A stretch of 64,000 nucleotides of DNA from JAAXHV01 sp965207165 (GCA_965207165.1 OZ242265.1:1922001-1986000), one strand, 5' to 3'. Numbered from the stretch's first letter, positions 25,483 to 34,552 are shown. Numbers and translations are program-made. The notes: a model not told the origin generated them from the sequence alone.

Positions 25483-26868
25483 ATGCAACAGAATGACACG
25501 GTTGAATCCCTGTTGAATGGCGCCGGTCCCGTACGCGACCTGGCGCTATCCGGCTGGGTCAGGACGAAGCGGGAGGCCAGGGACTTTTCCTTCATCGAAC
25601 TGAATGACGGCTCCTGCCTGGCGAACATCCAGGTCATCGCCGACGCGGAGTTGCAAGATTACGCCACGCTCAGGCACGTCACCACGGGTGCAGCTATCAG
25701 GGTGCAGGGGGATTTGATCGAATCCCCCGGCAAGGGCCAGAAATGGGAGATCCGGGCGTCTGCCATTGAGGTACTCGGCTCAGCGCCGGAAGACTATCCC
25801 CTGCAAAAGAAACGCCATTCCGACGAGTTCCTGCGTACGATTGCCCACCTGCGTCCGCGCACCAACAAGTACGGCGCCATGTTCCGCATCCGTTCCATGC
25901 TGGCACAGGCGGTTCACGGTTTCTTCCGGGAACGCGGCTTCAACTGGATCCATACGCCCATCATCACCGGGGCCGATTGCGAGGGCGCGGGGGAATTGTT
26001 CCGGGTGACGACCCTGGACCTGCAGGAAGTGCCGAAGCACAACGGCGCGGTGGATTTCGCCGAAGACTTCTTCGGTAAGGAGGCGAACCTGACGGTTTCG
26101 GGACAACTGGAGGTGGAGGCTTACTGCCTCAGCCTGGGACGCGTGTATACCTTCGGCCCGACGTTCCGGGCGGAGAACTCCAATACCTCCCGTCATATCG
26201 CCGAATTCTGGATGATAGAACCGGAGATGGCCTTCGCCGATCTGAACGACAACATGGACCTGGGAGAGGAGTTGATCCGCTACCTGGTGAACTTCGTACG
26301 GGAGGAGTGCAGTACCGACCTCGACCTGTTCTGCCGCTTTGTCGATAAATCCCTGCCCGCCACCCTGGACAATATCGCGGACAATGATTTTATCCGTATT
26401 CCCTACACTGAAGCCGTCGAAATACTGCAGAAATCGGGACGAAACTTCGAGTTCACACCTGGGTGGGGCAAGGACCTGCAGTCCGAACACGAGCGCTTCC
26501 TGACCGAGCAGCATTTCGGGCAGCCGGTGATAGTGTTTGATTACCCGAAAGACATCAAGGCATTCTACATGCGCCAGAATGAAGACGGCAGGACCGTCGC
26601 GGCCATGGACGTGCTGGTGCCCTCCATCGGTGAGATCATCGGCGGCAGCCAGCGTGAAGAACGTTACGACCACCTGTACCGGCGCATCAAAGAGTTGGGG
26701 TTCAACCCGGAGGATTACTGGTGGTACCTGGACATGCGCAAATACGGGACTGCGCCCCACTGCGGTTTCGGCCTGGGGTTTGAACGGTTGCTCATGCTGC
26801 TGACCGGCGCAAGCAATATACGGGACGTGATCCCATTTCCGCGCACCCCGAACCACCTTGAGTTTTAA
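25483..26868 (+). CDS. asnS: asparagine--tRNA ligase
   Basis: The 461-residue class II synthetase has an N-terminal OB-fold anticodon-binding domain (LSGWVRTKREARDFSFIELN) and a catalytic core with FRAENSNTSRHIAEFWMIEPE (motif 2) and GFGLGFERLLMLLTGASNIRD (motif 3 region). The FWMIEPE run is typical of AsnS rather than AspS. It follows the O-methyltransferase gene and is followed by a small membrane protein whose ribosome-binding site overlaps the asnS stop. Confidence 0.97.
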   Translation: MQQNDTVESLLNGAGPVRDLALSGWVRTKREARDFSFIELNDGSCLANIQVIADAELQDYATLRHVTTGAAIRVQGDLIESPGKGQKWEIRASAIEVLGSAPEDYPLQKKRHSDEFLRTIAHLRPRTNKYGAMFRIRSMLAQAVHGFFRERGFNWIHTPIITGADCEGAGELFRVTTLDLQEVPKHNGAVDFAEDFFGKEANLTVSGQLEVEAYCLSLGRVYTFGPTFRAENSNTSRHIAEFWMIEPEMAFADLNDNMDLGEELIRYLVNFVREECSTDLDLFCRFVDKSLPATLDNIADNDFIRIPYTEAVEILQKSGRNFEFTPGWGKDLQSEHERFLTEQHFGQPVIVFDYPKDIKAFYMRQNEDGRTVAAMDVLVPSIGEIIGGSQREERYDHLYRRIKELGFNPEDYWWYLDMRKYGTAPHCGFGLGFERLLMLLTGASNIRDVIPFPRTPNHLEF

Positions 26869-26879
26869 GGAGTAGTAAT

Positions 26880-27152
26880 ATGAAGAAATCTCACTTGGTT
26901 AGTTTCGTCCTGACATTAGCATTTGGTCCGCTTGGATTGTTCTACTCCAGCGCTCCAGCAGCGCTGGGGTTTCTATTGGCCAGTATAATTTTTGGCGTAA
27001 TCACCATCGGCATGGCGTTGGTTGTCATCTGGCCAATCTCGATCATTACCGGCTTCCTCACAGTTCACAGGTACAATAAAAATGTTGTGCTGGAAGAACG
27101 GCGCCACAAGGAACTCCTGGAAGCGGCAAAAGGGACAGAGGAAGAGAGTTAA
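26880..27152 (+). CDS. hypothetical small membrane protein
   Basis: This 90-residue protein has two hydrophobic segments (about 8-36 and 42-61: AALGFLLASIIFGVITIG then ALVVIWPISIITGFLTV) and a charged tail with EERRHKELLEAAKG. I do not recognise a named family. AAGGAG lies 8 bases before the ATG and overlaps the asnS stop, so translation coupling with asnS is likely. A role cannot be inferred. Confidence 0.75.
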   Translation: MKKSHLVSFVLTLAFGPLGLFYSSAPAALGFLLASIIFGVITIGMALVVIWPISIITGFLTVHRYNKNVVLEERRHKELLEAAKGTEEES

Positions 27153-27240
27153 GAATCAGCCTGGGTAAACAGTTCCTGTCTGCTTGACAAAAGAAACATT
27201 ATAGCCAGGACGTCTGGTACCGGGCACAGAGATAATACCT

Positions 27241-28590
27241 ATGCGATTTTTTCAGCTATTGGCGCGTCCGTTTGTAATATTCGTAGAACGCTACTACCCC
27301 GACCCCTTCGTGTTCGTGGTCCTGCTCTCCGTACTCACTTTCCTGTTGTCCATGGTGCTGGCCGATGCAACACCGGCCGGCGCCCTGGCTGCCTGGGGTG
27401 ACGGACTGCCGAGCCTGCTGGCTTTCACCGCCCAGATCTGCATCACCCTGCTGACAGCCCATGCCCTGGCCCATACCGACCGGGTGCAGGTCCTGTTAAA
27501 GCGCATCGGCAACATCCCGGACAGCGCCGCCGGCGCCTACGCCCTGGTCGCGTTCAGCGCCGGCATCGGTTCGCTGATTGCCTGGTCCCTGGGGCTGATT
27601 GCCGGCGCTACCGTGGCGCGGGAGGTCGCCAGGCAGGCAGTGGCAAGGGGCATTCGGATACATTACCCGCTACTGGTCGCGTCCGCGTACGCCGGCTTTG
27701 TCATCTGGCACATGGGATACTCCTCTTCAGCCGGCCTGTTTGTGGCCACACCGGGACATTTGCTGGAATCTGAAATCGGCATTATCCCCATTACCGAGAC
27801 CGTATTTACCCTGCATAATGGTTTGCTGGCGTTCATCACCCTGGCGATCATCGCAGTTGTCTGTCCGTTGATGCGGCCTAAGGAGCAGGACATCATCGAG
27901 ATCCACCCGGTGCTGCTCGAGGACCATGTCGAAGAACCGGACAGCACGCCAGGGCACGGGACATTCGCCCAGTACCTCGACAACATGCGCGGCCTCTCGC
28001 TGGTACTCGGAATCGCCCTGTTTGCCTATATCGGCTACAGTTTCTACGCCAAGGGGTTTCACCTCAACCTGAACCTGGTGAACTGGTCGTTCCTCGGCGC
28101 GGGCCTGCTGCTGGCCCGCTCACCATCCCATTACGTCAAGCTGATAAATAATGCGAGCTCGACCATAGGACCGGTCCTCATACAATACCCTTTTTATGCC
28201 GGCATCCTGGGCATGATGCAGGGCACCGGCCTGGCCGGTATCATTTCCGACTGGTTTACCTCTATAGCGACCCCGGACACGCTCAGCTTCTTCGCCTTCC
28301 TCTGCGCCGGACTGGTCAACATGTTCATCCCTTCGGGTGGCGGCCAGTGGGCGGTGCAGGGCCCGATATTCATCGAAGCGGGACAGAACCTGGGGGTGGA
28401 CCCGTCAATCATCGTGCTGGCCATTTCCTACGGCGACCAGTGGACCAACATGATCCAGCCGTTCTGGACCATCCCCCTGCTGGCGATTGCAGGACTGCAC
28501 ATGCGCCAGATCATGGGCTACACCTTCGTGATCTTCCTGCTGACGCTGTTCCTGTTCGGCGGGGGGTTGTTGCTGTGGGGGGCGGGGTGA
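27241..28590 (+). CDS. atoE: short-chain fatty acid transporter (AtoE family)
   Basis: The 449-residue protein has about twelve hydrophobic helices. FVERYYPDPFVFVVLLSVL at the N-terminus, and NMFIPSGGGQWAVQGPI and DQWTNMIQPFWTIPLL in the C-terminal half, are the hallmarks of the AtoE family. Members move short-chain fatty acids such as acetoacetate or butyrate across the inner membrane. No ato degradation genes adjoin it, so its substrate in this organism is open. A repeat-rich hairpin region follows. Confidence 0.9.
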   Translation: MRFFQLLARPFVIFVERYYPDPFVFVVLLSVLTFLLSMVLADATPAGALAAWGDGLPSLLAFTAQICITLLTAHALAHTDRVQVLLKRIGNIPDSAAGAYALVAFSAGIGSLIAWSLGLIAGATVAREVARQAVARGIRIHYPLLVASAYAGFVIWHMGYSSSAGLFVATPGHLLESEIGIIPITETVFTLHNGLLAFITLAIIAVVCPLMRPKEQDIIEIHPVLLEDHVEEPDSTPGHGTFAQYLDNMRGLSLVLGIALFAYIGYSFYAKGFHLNLNLVNWSFLGAGLLLARSPSHYVKLINNASSTIGPVLIQYPFYAGILGMMQGTGLAGIISDWFTSIATPDTLSFFAFLCAGLVNMFIPSGGGQWAVQGPIFIEAGQNLGVDPSIIVLAISYGDQWTNMIQPFWTIPLLAIAGLHMRQIMGYTFVIFLLTLFLFGGGLLLWGAG

Positions 28591-28630
28591 TAAGTAAATG
28601 TGACAGATTTATTTTTCCGGGACTCATGTC

Positions 28631-28650
28631 ATTCCTGCGTACGCAGGAAT
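28631..28650. repeat. dRS3-like 20-bp palindrome
   Basis: ATTCCTGCGTACGCAGGAAT is a perfect 20-bp palindrome between AtoE and the VapC gene. It belongs to the ATTCCNGC-N4-GCNGGAAT family found repeatedly in this window. Confidence 0.75.
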
Positions 28651-28683
28651 CCATTAGCTAAATCCCGAATAGATTTAAAGCTG

Positions 28684-29103
28684 TCAGAAGGAAAATGGAT
28701 CAATGAGTTCAACCAGGCAATGTTCAAAGTCCTTTACGTTACGGGTAGCAAGTGAGAAACCGTGAGTGCGGGCAATTGCTGCGATTTGGCCGTCAAAATC
28801 GCTCAATGGCCGGCCAATTTTCTTTCGGTAAGCCCTTAATTCCCCATAGACCCTGGCAGCGGATTCATCGAAACTCAATATCCGGGATGCAAATGCCTTT
28901 ACTATGAACTGTTCGAATCGATCTTCGAGCAGCCGTCGCCGTTTTCCTTCCGGCATTGCCTGTAATCCATAACAAACCTCCGCTATGGAAATTGATGTTA
29001 TATAAAGTGATATGGGGTCCTGGGTATTCAACCATTCCACCACAGTCTCGGATGGGGGCGGGGTCATGAACTCCGCAAGAACATTGGTATCCAGGATTAT
29101 CAC
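28684..29103 (-). CDS. vapC: PIN-domain toxin (VapC/FitB family)
   Basis: The 139-residue protein begins MIILDTNVLAEFM with the first PIN acidic residue (Asp5) and has SIAEVCYGLQAMPEGKR and SDFDGQIAAIARTHG, then the final LATRNVKDFE. This pattern is that of FitB-type VapC ribonucleases, which cleave RNA with a metal centre. It overlaps the antitoxin gene by 4 bases. Inhibition of growth and neutralisation by the upstream partner are inferred from the family. Confidence 0.93.
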   Translation of the reverse strand: MIILDTNVLAEFMTPPPSETVVEWLNTQDPISLYITSISIAEVCYGLQAMPEGKRRRLLEDRFEQFIVKAFASRILSFDESAARVYGELRAYRKKIGRPLSDFDGQIAAIARTHGFSLATRNVKDFEHCLVELIDPFSF

Positions 29104-29336
29104 TCAGGAAATTCCATTGGATCGGTTATTTCCCGCTCCGGCAACTCAAGTTCCGGCCCACCGTAAGCAGGCGCAAAAAGGCGGACAGCCAGGTCACCAA
29201 GTCTTTCCGGTGTTGACACCGCACGTTTGATAATTTGCCGGACTTCCTCTTCCATAGAGACACCATGCTGAGCGGCGCGGACTCGTAACCTTGTCAATGT
29301 ATCATCATCAAGTTTTCGAACGCTTAAACTGGCCAT
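29100..29336 (-). CDS. vapB: FitA/VapB-like antitoxin (ribbon-helix-helix)
   Basis: The 78-residue protein has an N-terminal Arc-type ribbon-helix-helix (MASLSVRKLDDDTLTRLRVR then SMEEEVRQIIKRAV) and a C-terminal tail that would wrap the toxin. An AGGAG lies 6 bases before the ATG. A promoter (29374-29402) with an 18-base imperfect dyad overlapping its -10 lies upstream, consistent with autoregulation by the VapBC complex. Confidence 0.92.
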   Translation of the reverse strand: MASLSVRKLDDDTLTRLRVRAAQHGVSMEEEVRQIIKRAVSTPERLGDLAVRLFAPAYGGPELELPEREITDPMEFPE

Positions 29337-29373
29337 ATTTCACTCCTGATGCAAATCAGACATATTGCAGGCA

Positions 29374-29402
29374 ATGCTAGCATATGATAGCAATACCGTC
29401 AA
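29374..29402 (-). promoter_or_regulatory. vapBC promoter with overlapping operator dyad
   Basis: On the minus strand TTGACG (29397-29402) and TAGCAT (29374-29379) are 17 bases apart. An 18-base imperfect palindrome, TGCTAGCATATGATAGCA (29375-29392), covers the -10 and most of the spacer. This is where an RHH antitoxin would be expected to bind. Confidence 0.7.
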
Positions 29403-29416
29403 AACACTTCTGTAAT

Positions 29417-29495
29417 TCCGGACTTCAAGTACATATTTACATGAAAATTACCTATTAACCTTGAAAATCCGTACTTGAGTTCCGGATTTTCAAGG
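29417..29495. repeat. two overlapping dyads downstream of the TonB receptor
   Basis: Dyad 1 pairs TCCGGACTTCAAGTAC (29417-29432) with 29471-29486 (14 of 16 bases). Dyad 2 pairs CCTTGAAAATCCG (29459-29471) with CGGATTTTCAAGG (29483-29495), perfect over 13 bases. The right arm of dyad 1 overlaps dyad 2, so both cannot form at once. No T-tract follows. Confidence 0.65.
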
Positions 29496-29519
29496 TAATT
29501 CCAGCGGTGGGATGATTAC

Positions 29520-29581
29520 AAAAAAGGGACAGACCTCTGCTTCCGCAGAGCCTGCCCCTGCGGAAGCAGGGGGGCAGGCTC
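29520..29581 (-). terminator. terminator of the TonB receptor gene
   Basis: On the minus strand a perfect GAGCCTGCCCC / GGGGCAGGCTC stem (29548-29558 with 29571-29581) is followed by a second small stem CTCTGC-ttcc-GCAGAG (29535-29550, sharing bases) and then TTTTTT (29520-29525). This fits a rho-independent terminator just after the receptor stop. Confidence 0.7.
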
Positions 29582-29587
29582 CGGGTT

Positions 29588-31843
29588 TCAAAACGTAAAC
29601 GTCACCTCGCCCCCGATCACCCGGCCCTTGGCCAGGGGCGCGTAGGCGCCGCCCAGGGGGATGGGTCCCAGCCTTGACGGGAGTTGGGCATCGCCGCCGT
29701 GCTTGACTTCATCCAGCAGGTTCTTGCCGTAGACTGAAAATGTCCAATGGCCGTTTTCCATGTGGAAGTCCAGGCCGGCGTCCAGGATCTTCTGCGACAG
29801 GATATAGCCCAGGTTATTGTCGGTGAAGCTCGATTCATCGCGGTAGGAGTACCTGACCCGTGTGTCGATATGTCCCCAATCGCCGACCTGGAGGTGGTGC
29901 CTGAGGCCCAGGCTCCAGGTCCATTCCGCGGCGCGGGGCAGGTCCAGGTCCTTATCCCGCCCGTCGATCATGCCGTCACTGTTGAGATCGAATGTCACGT
30001 CCTTGTAATCGGCATCAAGCCAGCCAACCGAACCGGTAGCCTGGAGGTCATCCGTCAGGTTGACAGCGCCGTCCAGTTCAATGCCGAGTATTTCAGCGTC
30101 CGCGGTATTCTTGATGACCTGTACTACACCGGAGAAAGGATCCGCCAGGTTGATCTCCCGCTGCATATCTTCGATATCATTAAAAAACAGCGCGCCGCTC
30201 AGGTAGCCTTGTGCAAAACTGGCCTTGAAGCCTATTTCATAGTTGTCCACGGTCTCCTCGCCGAATGGGCCCGGCCCGAGGTTGACGGTATCGATGGCAG
30301 TATTACGCAGGTTGTAGCCGCCGGAACGGAAGCCCCGGGTCCAGTGCGCGTAAATGCGTGCGGCATCGGAAATGTGGTAAGTCATGCCCACCTTGGGAGA
30401 CCAGCTATCCCACTCTTCAGCGTCGGTAAAATCGAACGGACAGGTGCCGTCCAGCACGTTGCAAGGCGAGTTCACGTTCCTGACCAGGGTGGCAATCCTG
30501 GCCTCCTTCTCCTCGGTTGTGTAGCGCAATCCAGCGCTCAGTGTGATTGCATCGTTGAGATCATAATCCACGGCCGCGAACACCCCGATTGTCTCCACTT
30601 CGTATTCGCCGCCGCCATCCTGTAGCAGCGCCGGAGAGCCATCCGGCGTCAGCAGGCCCAGCAGGTTGCGCCGTTCGTGGTAGTTGATATCGTTGTTGAA
30701 ATAGTACACTCCCGTGGTCAGGTTGAAGCGTTCGGCGAATACGCCGTGATAGCGCAGTTCGTTGCTTACCTGTTCTATGTCCTGTGACGCGCCACCGTGG
30801 AACAGGCTGACAGGCTGGGCATCGATATCGCTCAGCAATTCCGATTCGTAACTTCGATATCCGAAAATATTGGTAATCACACCGTTTTCGCCAACCTCCA
30901 GATTCATCTCCGCTGCCACAAAATGTGTTTCCGAATCCTGGAAACCTTCCCCGTCTATGGAAAAATCATGGCTGTCGCGATCAAAGTTGGCCGGCTTCCC
31001 GTCGATCCCGAGACCGTTGGTATGCGACTGTGAGGCGGAACCGTCGCCTTCGGTTTCGCTGTACTGGTAGCGCAGCACAAGTTCCATCCGTTCAGTGGGT
31101 CTCCAGACCACAACGGGACGGATCATTACCTGTTCCAGGGCGCCGAAGTCATCGCCGCTAAGCTTGTTCTCGAACCAGCCGTCGTCATCGTTGTAGTAAG
31201 CCGTAATACCAACGCTGAGGCTGTCACCGACCGGTCCCCCAAAACTACCCATGAGGTACTTGTTCAACCCGCCATCACCGCCGCCGTCCAGCGCGGTGCG
31301 CACGCGGGCCTCGAACTCGTCTCCGGGTTTCCTGGTGTTCACCAGGATGGCGCCGCCGGTCACGTTACGGCCGAACAGGATGCCCTGGGGACCGCGCAGT
31401 ACCTCGATGCTTTCCAGGTTGAAGGTATCGAACGCGGCGCCGGTGTTCGATCCGATATACACACCATCCACAAAGATACCGACGGTGGGGTCGATGGATG
31501 GAATGGAACTGTTTATACCGAGCCCGCGCATGGAAAAGTTGGCGATTCCCCTGGCGGTACCGACTTCATCCAGGGCCACGTTGGGCATGCTCACCGCCAG
31601 GTCGGTCAGGCCGCGCAGTTTGCGCGCCTCGATCTGGTCTGCCCCCAGCGCAGTGATTGAAAGCGGCGCGTCCAATACCGATTCTTCGCGTTTGCGCGCC
31701 GTGACCACCACCTCTTCCAGCAGGGGAACCATATCGCTGTGTTGCCGGGAACTCTGTGCGCCGGCAGATCCCGGAACGAGTGCGCCGCTCATGATCATCA
31801 GGGCAGCGAGTATTGGTGAGAAATAACTGTTGTGATTGATCAT
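29588..31843 (-). CDS. TonB-dependent outer-membrane receptor
   Basis: This 751-residue protein has a signal peptide (AALMIMSGALVPGSAGAQ), a plug domain starting with EEVVVTARKREESVLDAP and including RGPQGILFGRNVTGGAI, and a beta-barrel ending in KGRVIGGEVTFTF with a terminal Phe. It imports a ligand such as a chelate or organic compound across the outer membrane using TonB. The TARKREE and GILFGRN features are common in receptors of the FecA/IroN-like large family in marine gammaproteobacteria; the ligand is unknown. No transport partner genes are adjacent. Confidence 0.9.
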   Translation of the reverse strand: MINHNSYFSPILAALMIMSGALVPGSAGAQSSRQHSDMVPLLEEVVVTARKREESVLDAPLSITALGADQIEARKLRGLTDLAVSMPNVALDEVGTARGIANFSMRGLGINSSIPSIDPTVGIFVDGVYIGSNTGAAFDTFNLESIEVLRGPQGILFGRNVTGGAILVNTRKPGDEFEARVRTALDGGGDGGLNKYLMGSFGGPVGDSLSVGITAYYNDDDGWFENKLSGDDFGALEQVMIRPVVVWRPTERMELVLRYQYSETEGDGSASQSHTNGLGIDGKPANFDRDSHDFSIDGEGFQDSETHFVAAEMNLEVGENGVITNIFGYRSYESELLSDIDAQPVSLFHGGASQDIEQVSNELRYHGVFAERFNLTTGVYYFNNDINYHERRNLLGLLTPDGSPALLQDGGGEYEVETIGVFAAVDYDLNDAITLSAGLRYTTEEKEARIATLVRNVNSPCNVLDGTCPFDFTDAEEWDSWSPKVGMTYHISDAARIYAHWTRGFRSGGYNLRNTAIDTVNLGPGPFGEETVDNYEIGFKASFAQGYLSGALFFNDIEDMQREINLADPFSGVVQVIKNTADAEILGIELDGAVNLTDDLQATGSVGWLDADYKDVTFDLNSDGMIDGRDKDLDLPRAAEWTWSLGLRHHLQVGDWGHIDTRVRYSYRDESSFTDNNLGYILSQKILDAGLDFHMENGHWTFSVYGKNLLDEVKHGGDAQLPSRLGPIPLGGAYAPLAKGRVIGGEVTFTF

Positions 31844-31958
31844 CTCATCTTACCGCCGGGAAGATTATACATCGGGGCATTGTAGTAACTAATCAAGCCG
31901 TAATCCATAAGAATGGTCAGACCGGCATAACTGTCGCGTGCTGTAACATAATTACATA

Positions 31959-32017
31959 TTTGGGGTCAGAGTAAAAATACAGGCAGTTGGTGTTGATATT
32001 TTTACTCTGACCCCAAA
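31959..32017. repeat. 21-bp inverted repeat at the dinG stop
   Basis: Perfect 21-base arms (31959-31979 and 31997-32017), containing TTTGGGGTCAGAGTAAAAAT, flank a 17-base loop. The TAA stop of the helicase gene lies inside the right arm at 32002-32004. The GGGGTCAGAGT motif resembles REP-type repeats associated with RAYT transposases, but no such transposase gene is in the window. Confidence 0.8.
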
Positions 32018-33933
32018 CATGATTCGTGCCGGCGAAAAAATACCTCAACGTCGCCCAATTCCCTGGTATGCACCATCTGCGGCAGGCTGTTCAGGAAAAT
32101 CCTGCCGTAGGGTCTGGTCCTCAACCTGGGGTCGCCGATCATCAGTACCCCGTAATCGCTCCGGTCCCGCAACAGGCGGCCGATGCCCTGCTTCAGCGTG
32201 ATGACCGCCTCCGGCACCTGGTAATCCATGAACGGGTTTCTGCCCTGTTCCGCCATCTGTTTCAGTCTTGCACGCAATACCGGGTCATCGGGCGCCGCGA
32301 ACGGCAGTTTATCGATAATGACGCAGGACAGGGCCTGCCCCCTGACATCGACGCCTTCCCAGAAACTGCTGGTGCCCAGCAGCACCGCGTGGGGGGTGGT
32401 CCTGAATGTTTCCAGAAGTTCGGTACGCGGGGCCTCACCCTGCACCAGGATGGGAAAATCCAGTGCTGTGCTGATTAACTGCGCTGCTGCGCGCAGCGCG
32501 CGATGGCTGGTAAACAGGAAAAAGGCCCTGCCCCTGGTGAGGCGCAACAGCGGGATCGACTTTTCGACCACCCGTTCGGTATATCCGGGTGTTCCGGGAT
32601 CAGGCAAATCCCGGGGTGAATACAACACGGACTGGGTCTTGAAATTAAACGGGCTCTCCCAACTCCGGGCCTCGACATCTTCCAGCCCCAGTTGTGTCGA
32701 AAAATGGTCAAACCGGCGGTTCACGCTCAGGGTGGCCGAGGTGAAGACGCTCAGGCAATCGTATTCGCTCATGCGCGTACGGAAGACGTCGGCAATATCC
32801 AGGGGCGTGCGGTGCAGGAGAAACCCGTTGCCGCGCAATTCCAGCCAGCGGACGTAGTCACCCTCCTCCGTTTCATCGAACTGCTCGATAAAGGCCGACA
32901 ACGCCGCAACCCGTTTGTGACAGTTATCCAGCGACTTGCCCCTGCCGGCGAAACCCTCCAGCACCTGGTGGACATCGGCCATCTTCTCCAGCAGGGTTGA
33001 CAAGGCGGTGGAGACCTCCGCCGCGTCCTTCAGTTCGGACCAGGCAACCCGGTTTTCCTTGCCCGGAAAACTCAGGCGCAGGTCGCGCACTGCTTTTTCG
33101 CACTGGTCCAGCATCTCCGGGAAACCGGGCAGGTCTGCGGCTTCCTCAAAATAAGCCGTCCTGGAATCGGCCACCAGTTCCAGCAGTTGCCTGCCGCTCA
33201 GGGTCTCGCTGAAGAACTGTGACGCGAGTTCCGGCAACTGGTGCGCCTCGTCGAAGACCACAACCTCCGCGCTCGGCAGCAACTCACCATAACCGGCCTC
33301 CTTCAAAACCATGTCCGCCAGGAACAGGTGGTGGTTGACCACGGCCAGGTCTGCGTCCGCGGCGCGGCGCCGGGCGCGGAACACGAAACAGTCATCGTAA
33401 TAATCACATTCCTGGCCCAGGCAGTTATCGGCGCTGGATATGCAGGCGGTCCTGACGGCAGCATCTTCCGGGATGTGGGTCAACTCGGCCAGGTCGCCGC
33501 TGTCCGTGCGTTGCGACCAGTCCCGTATATCGAACAGGAAACTCCTTCCCGGCCGGTTCAGCCGGCGCGAATCGGCTTCCGCCAGTTTCATCCGGTACAG
33601 GCACAGGTAATTTGCCCGGCCCTTCAGCAATGCAACATTGAGCGGCCGCCCGACCGCTTTGCGCACCAGGGGCAGGTCCCGGGTAAACAACTGGTCCTGC
33701 AGGTGCCGGGTACCGGTGGAGATAATGACCTTGTAGCCGGACTGCAGCGCCGGAACCAGGTAGGCAAACGTCTTGCCGGTCCCGGTGCCGGCTTCGCAGA
33801 CCAGCGACTCGCGCCTGTCCATGGCTTCCCCGATCGCCTCGGCCATCTCGACCTGCTGGGGCCGGATGGTGAAATCGGGTATCAGTTCCGCCAGGGCGCC
33901 GTGTTCACCGAGGATGTCTGTGGGGGTTTGCAT
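32002..33933 (-). CDS. DinG/YoaA-type ATP-dependent DNA helicase
   Basis: The 643-residue XPD-family helicase has motif I EAGTGTGKTFAYLVPAL, the four-cysteine Fe-S region (CISSADNCLGQECDYYDDC), DEAH box VVFDEAHQLPELA and the C-terminal QGIGRLLRDRSDYG. It matches YoaA more than the larger DinG, and unwinds DNA 5' to 3', including R-loops or forked DNA. It is the last gene of a minus-strand run parE-parC-efp-helicase. The final residues (about LGSE) and the stop are encoded in the 21-bp inverted repeat. Confidence 0.92.
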   Translation of the reverse strand: MQTPTDILGEHGALAELIPDFTIRPQQVEMAEAIGEAMDRRESLVCEAGTGTGKTFAYLVPALQSGYKVIISTGTRHLQDQLFTRDLPLVRKAVGRPLNVALLKGRANYLCLYRMKLAEADSRRLNRPGRSFLFDIRDWSQRTDSGDLAELTHIPEDAAVRTACISSADNCLGQECDYYDDCFVFRARRRAADADLAVVNHHLFLADMVLKEAGYGELLPSAEVVVFDEAHQLPELASQFFSETLSGRQLLELVADSRTAYFEEAADLPGFPEMLDQCEKAVRDLRLSFPGKENRVAWSELKDAAEVSTALSTLLEKMADVHQVLEGFAGRGKSLDNCHKRVAALSAFIEQFDETEEGDYVRWLELRGNGFLLHRTPLDIADVFRTRMSEYDCLSVFTSATLSVNRRFDHFSTQLGLEDVEARSWESPFNFKTQSVLYSPRDLPDPGTPGYTERVVEKSIPLLRLTRGRAFFLFTSHRALRAAAQLISTALDFPILVQGEAPRTELLETFRTTPHAVLLGTSSFWEGVDVRGQALSCVIIDKLPFAAPDDPVLRARLKQMAEQGRNPFMDYQVPEAVITLKQGIGRLLRDRSDYGVLMIGDPRLRTRPYGRIFLNSLPQMVHTRELGDVEVFFRRHESCLGSE

Positions 33934-33953
33934 TTACATCATATCCACTGGGC

Positions 33954-33969
33954 TCCCGCGTAGGCGGGA
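33954..33969. repeat. short REP-like hairpin between efp and the helicase gene
   Basis: TCCCGC-gtag-GCGGGA forms a 6-bp stem in the 49-base gap. It belongs to the same palindrome family as the other ATTCC-type units, though truncated. Confidence 0.5.
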
Positions 33970-33982
33970 ACGACGGTCAGGG

Positions 33983-34552
33983 TCAGGTCTTGACGCGGCT
34001 CACATATTCACCCGTGCGGGTATCCACCTTGATTTTCTCGTCCTGTTCGACGAACAAGGGGACCTTGACCGTGGCGCCGGTTTCCAGGGTGGCGGGCTTC
34101 GTCCCGCCGGCGGCGGTGTCGCCGCGCACCCCCGGATCGGTCTCCGTGATCCTGAGTTCGACAAAGTTGGGCGGCTGGACGGTCAGGGGGGCGCCGTTCC
34201 ACAGGGTCACCCCGCATAACTCCTCTCCCGTCAGCCACTGGCCGGTATCCCCCATAACCGTCCTGTCGGCTTCGATCTGCTCATAACTGCTCATATCCAT
34301 GAAATACCATGTCTCGCCATCGTTGTAGAGGTACTGCAACTCCACGTCCATAACATCAGCCGCGGGCACGCTGTCACCCGACTTGTAGGTCTTCTCCAGC
34401 ACCCTGCCCGTCTTCAGGTTGCGTATCTTGATGCGGGTGAACGCCTGGCCCTTGCCCGGCTTGACAAACTCGCTCTCAAGAATATTGCAGGGATAGCCGT
34501 CGATGGTCAGTTTCAGACCCGGCTTGAATTCGTTGGTACTGTGGTTAACCAT
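33983..34552 (-). CDS. efp: elongation factor P
   Basis: The 189-residue protein shows the three-domain EF-P sequence. The modification loop is FVKPGKGQAFTR with Lys34, the residue that EpmA/EpmB modify in E. coli. LYNDGETWYFMD and GATVKVPLFVEQ match the family. It relieves ribosome stalling at polyproline. The lysine at position 34 (rather than Arg) implies a beta-lysine type pathway; epmA and epmB are not in the window. It is tightly spaced with parC and the helicase gene. Confidence 0.95.
   Translation of the reverse strand: MVNHSTNEFKPGLKLTIDGYPCNILESEFVKPGKGQAFTRIKIRNLKTGRVLEKTYKSGDSVPAADVMDVELQYLYNDGETWYFMDMSSYEQIEADRTVMGDTGQWLTGEELCGVTLWNGAPLTVQPPNFVELRITETDPGVRGDTAAGGTKPATLETGATVKVPLFVEQDEKIKVDTRTGEYVSRVKT

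Noticed and set aside
33983..34552. YeiP-type EF-P paralogue
   Set aside because: The loop has KPGKGQ with Lys34 as in EF-P proper, and the overall sequence matches E. coli EF-P rather than YeiP.
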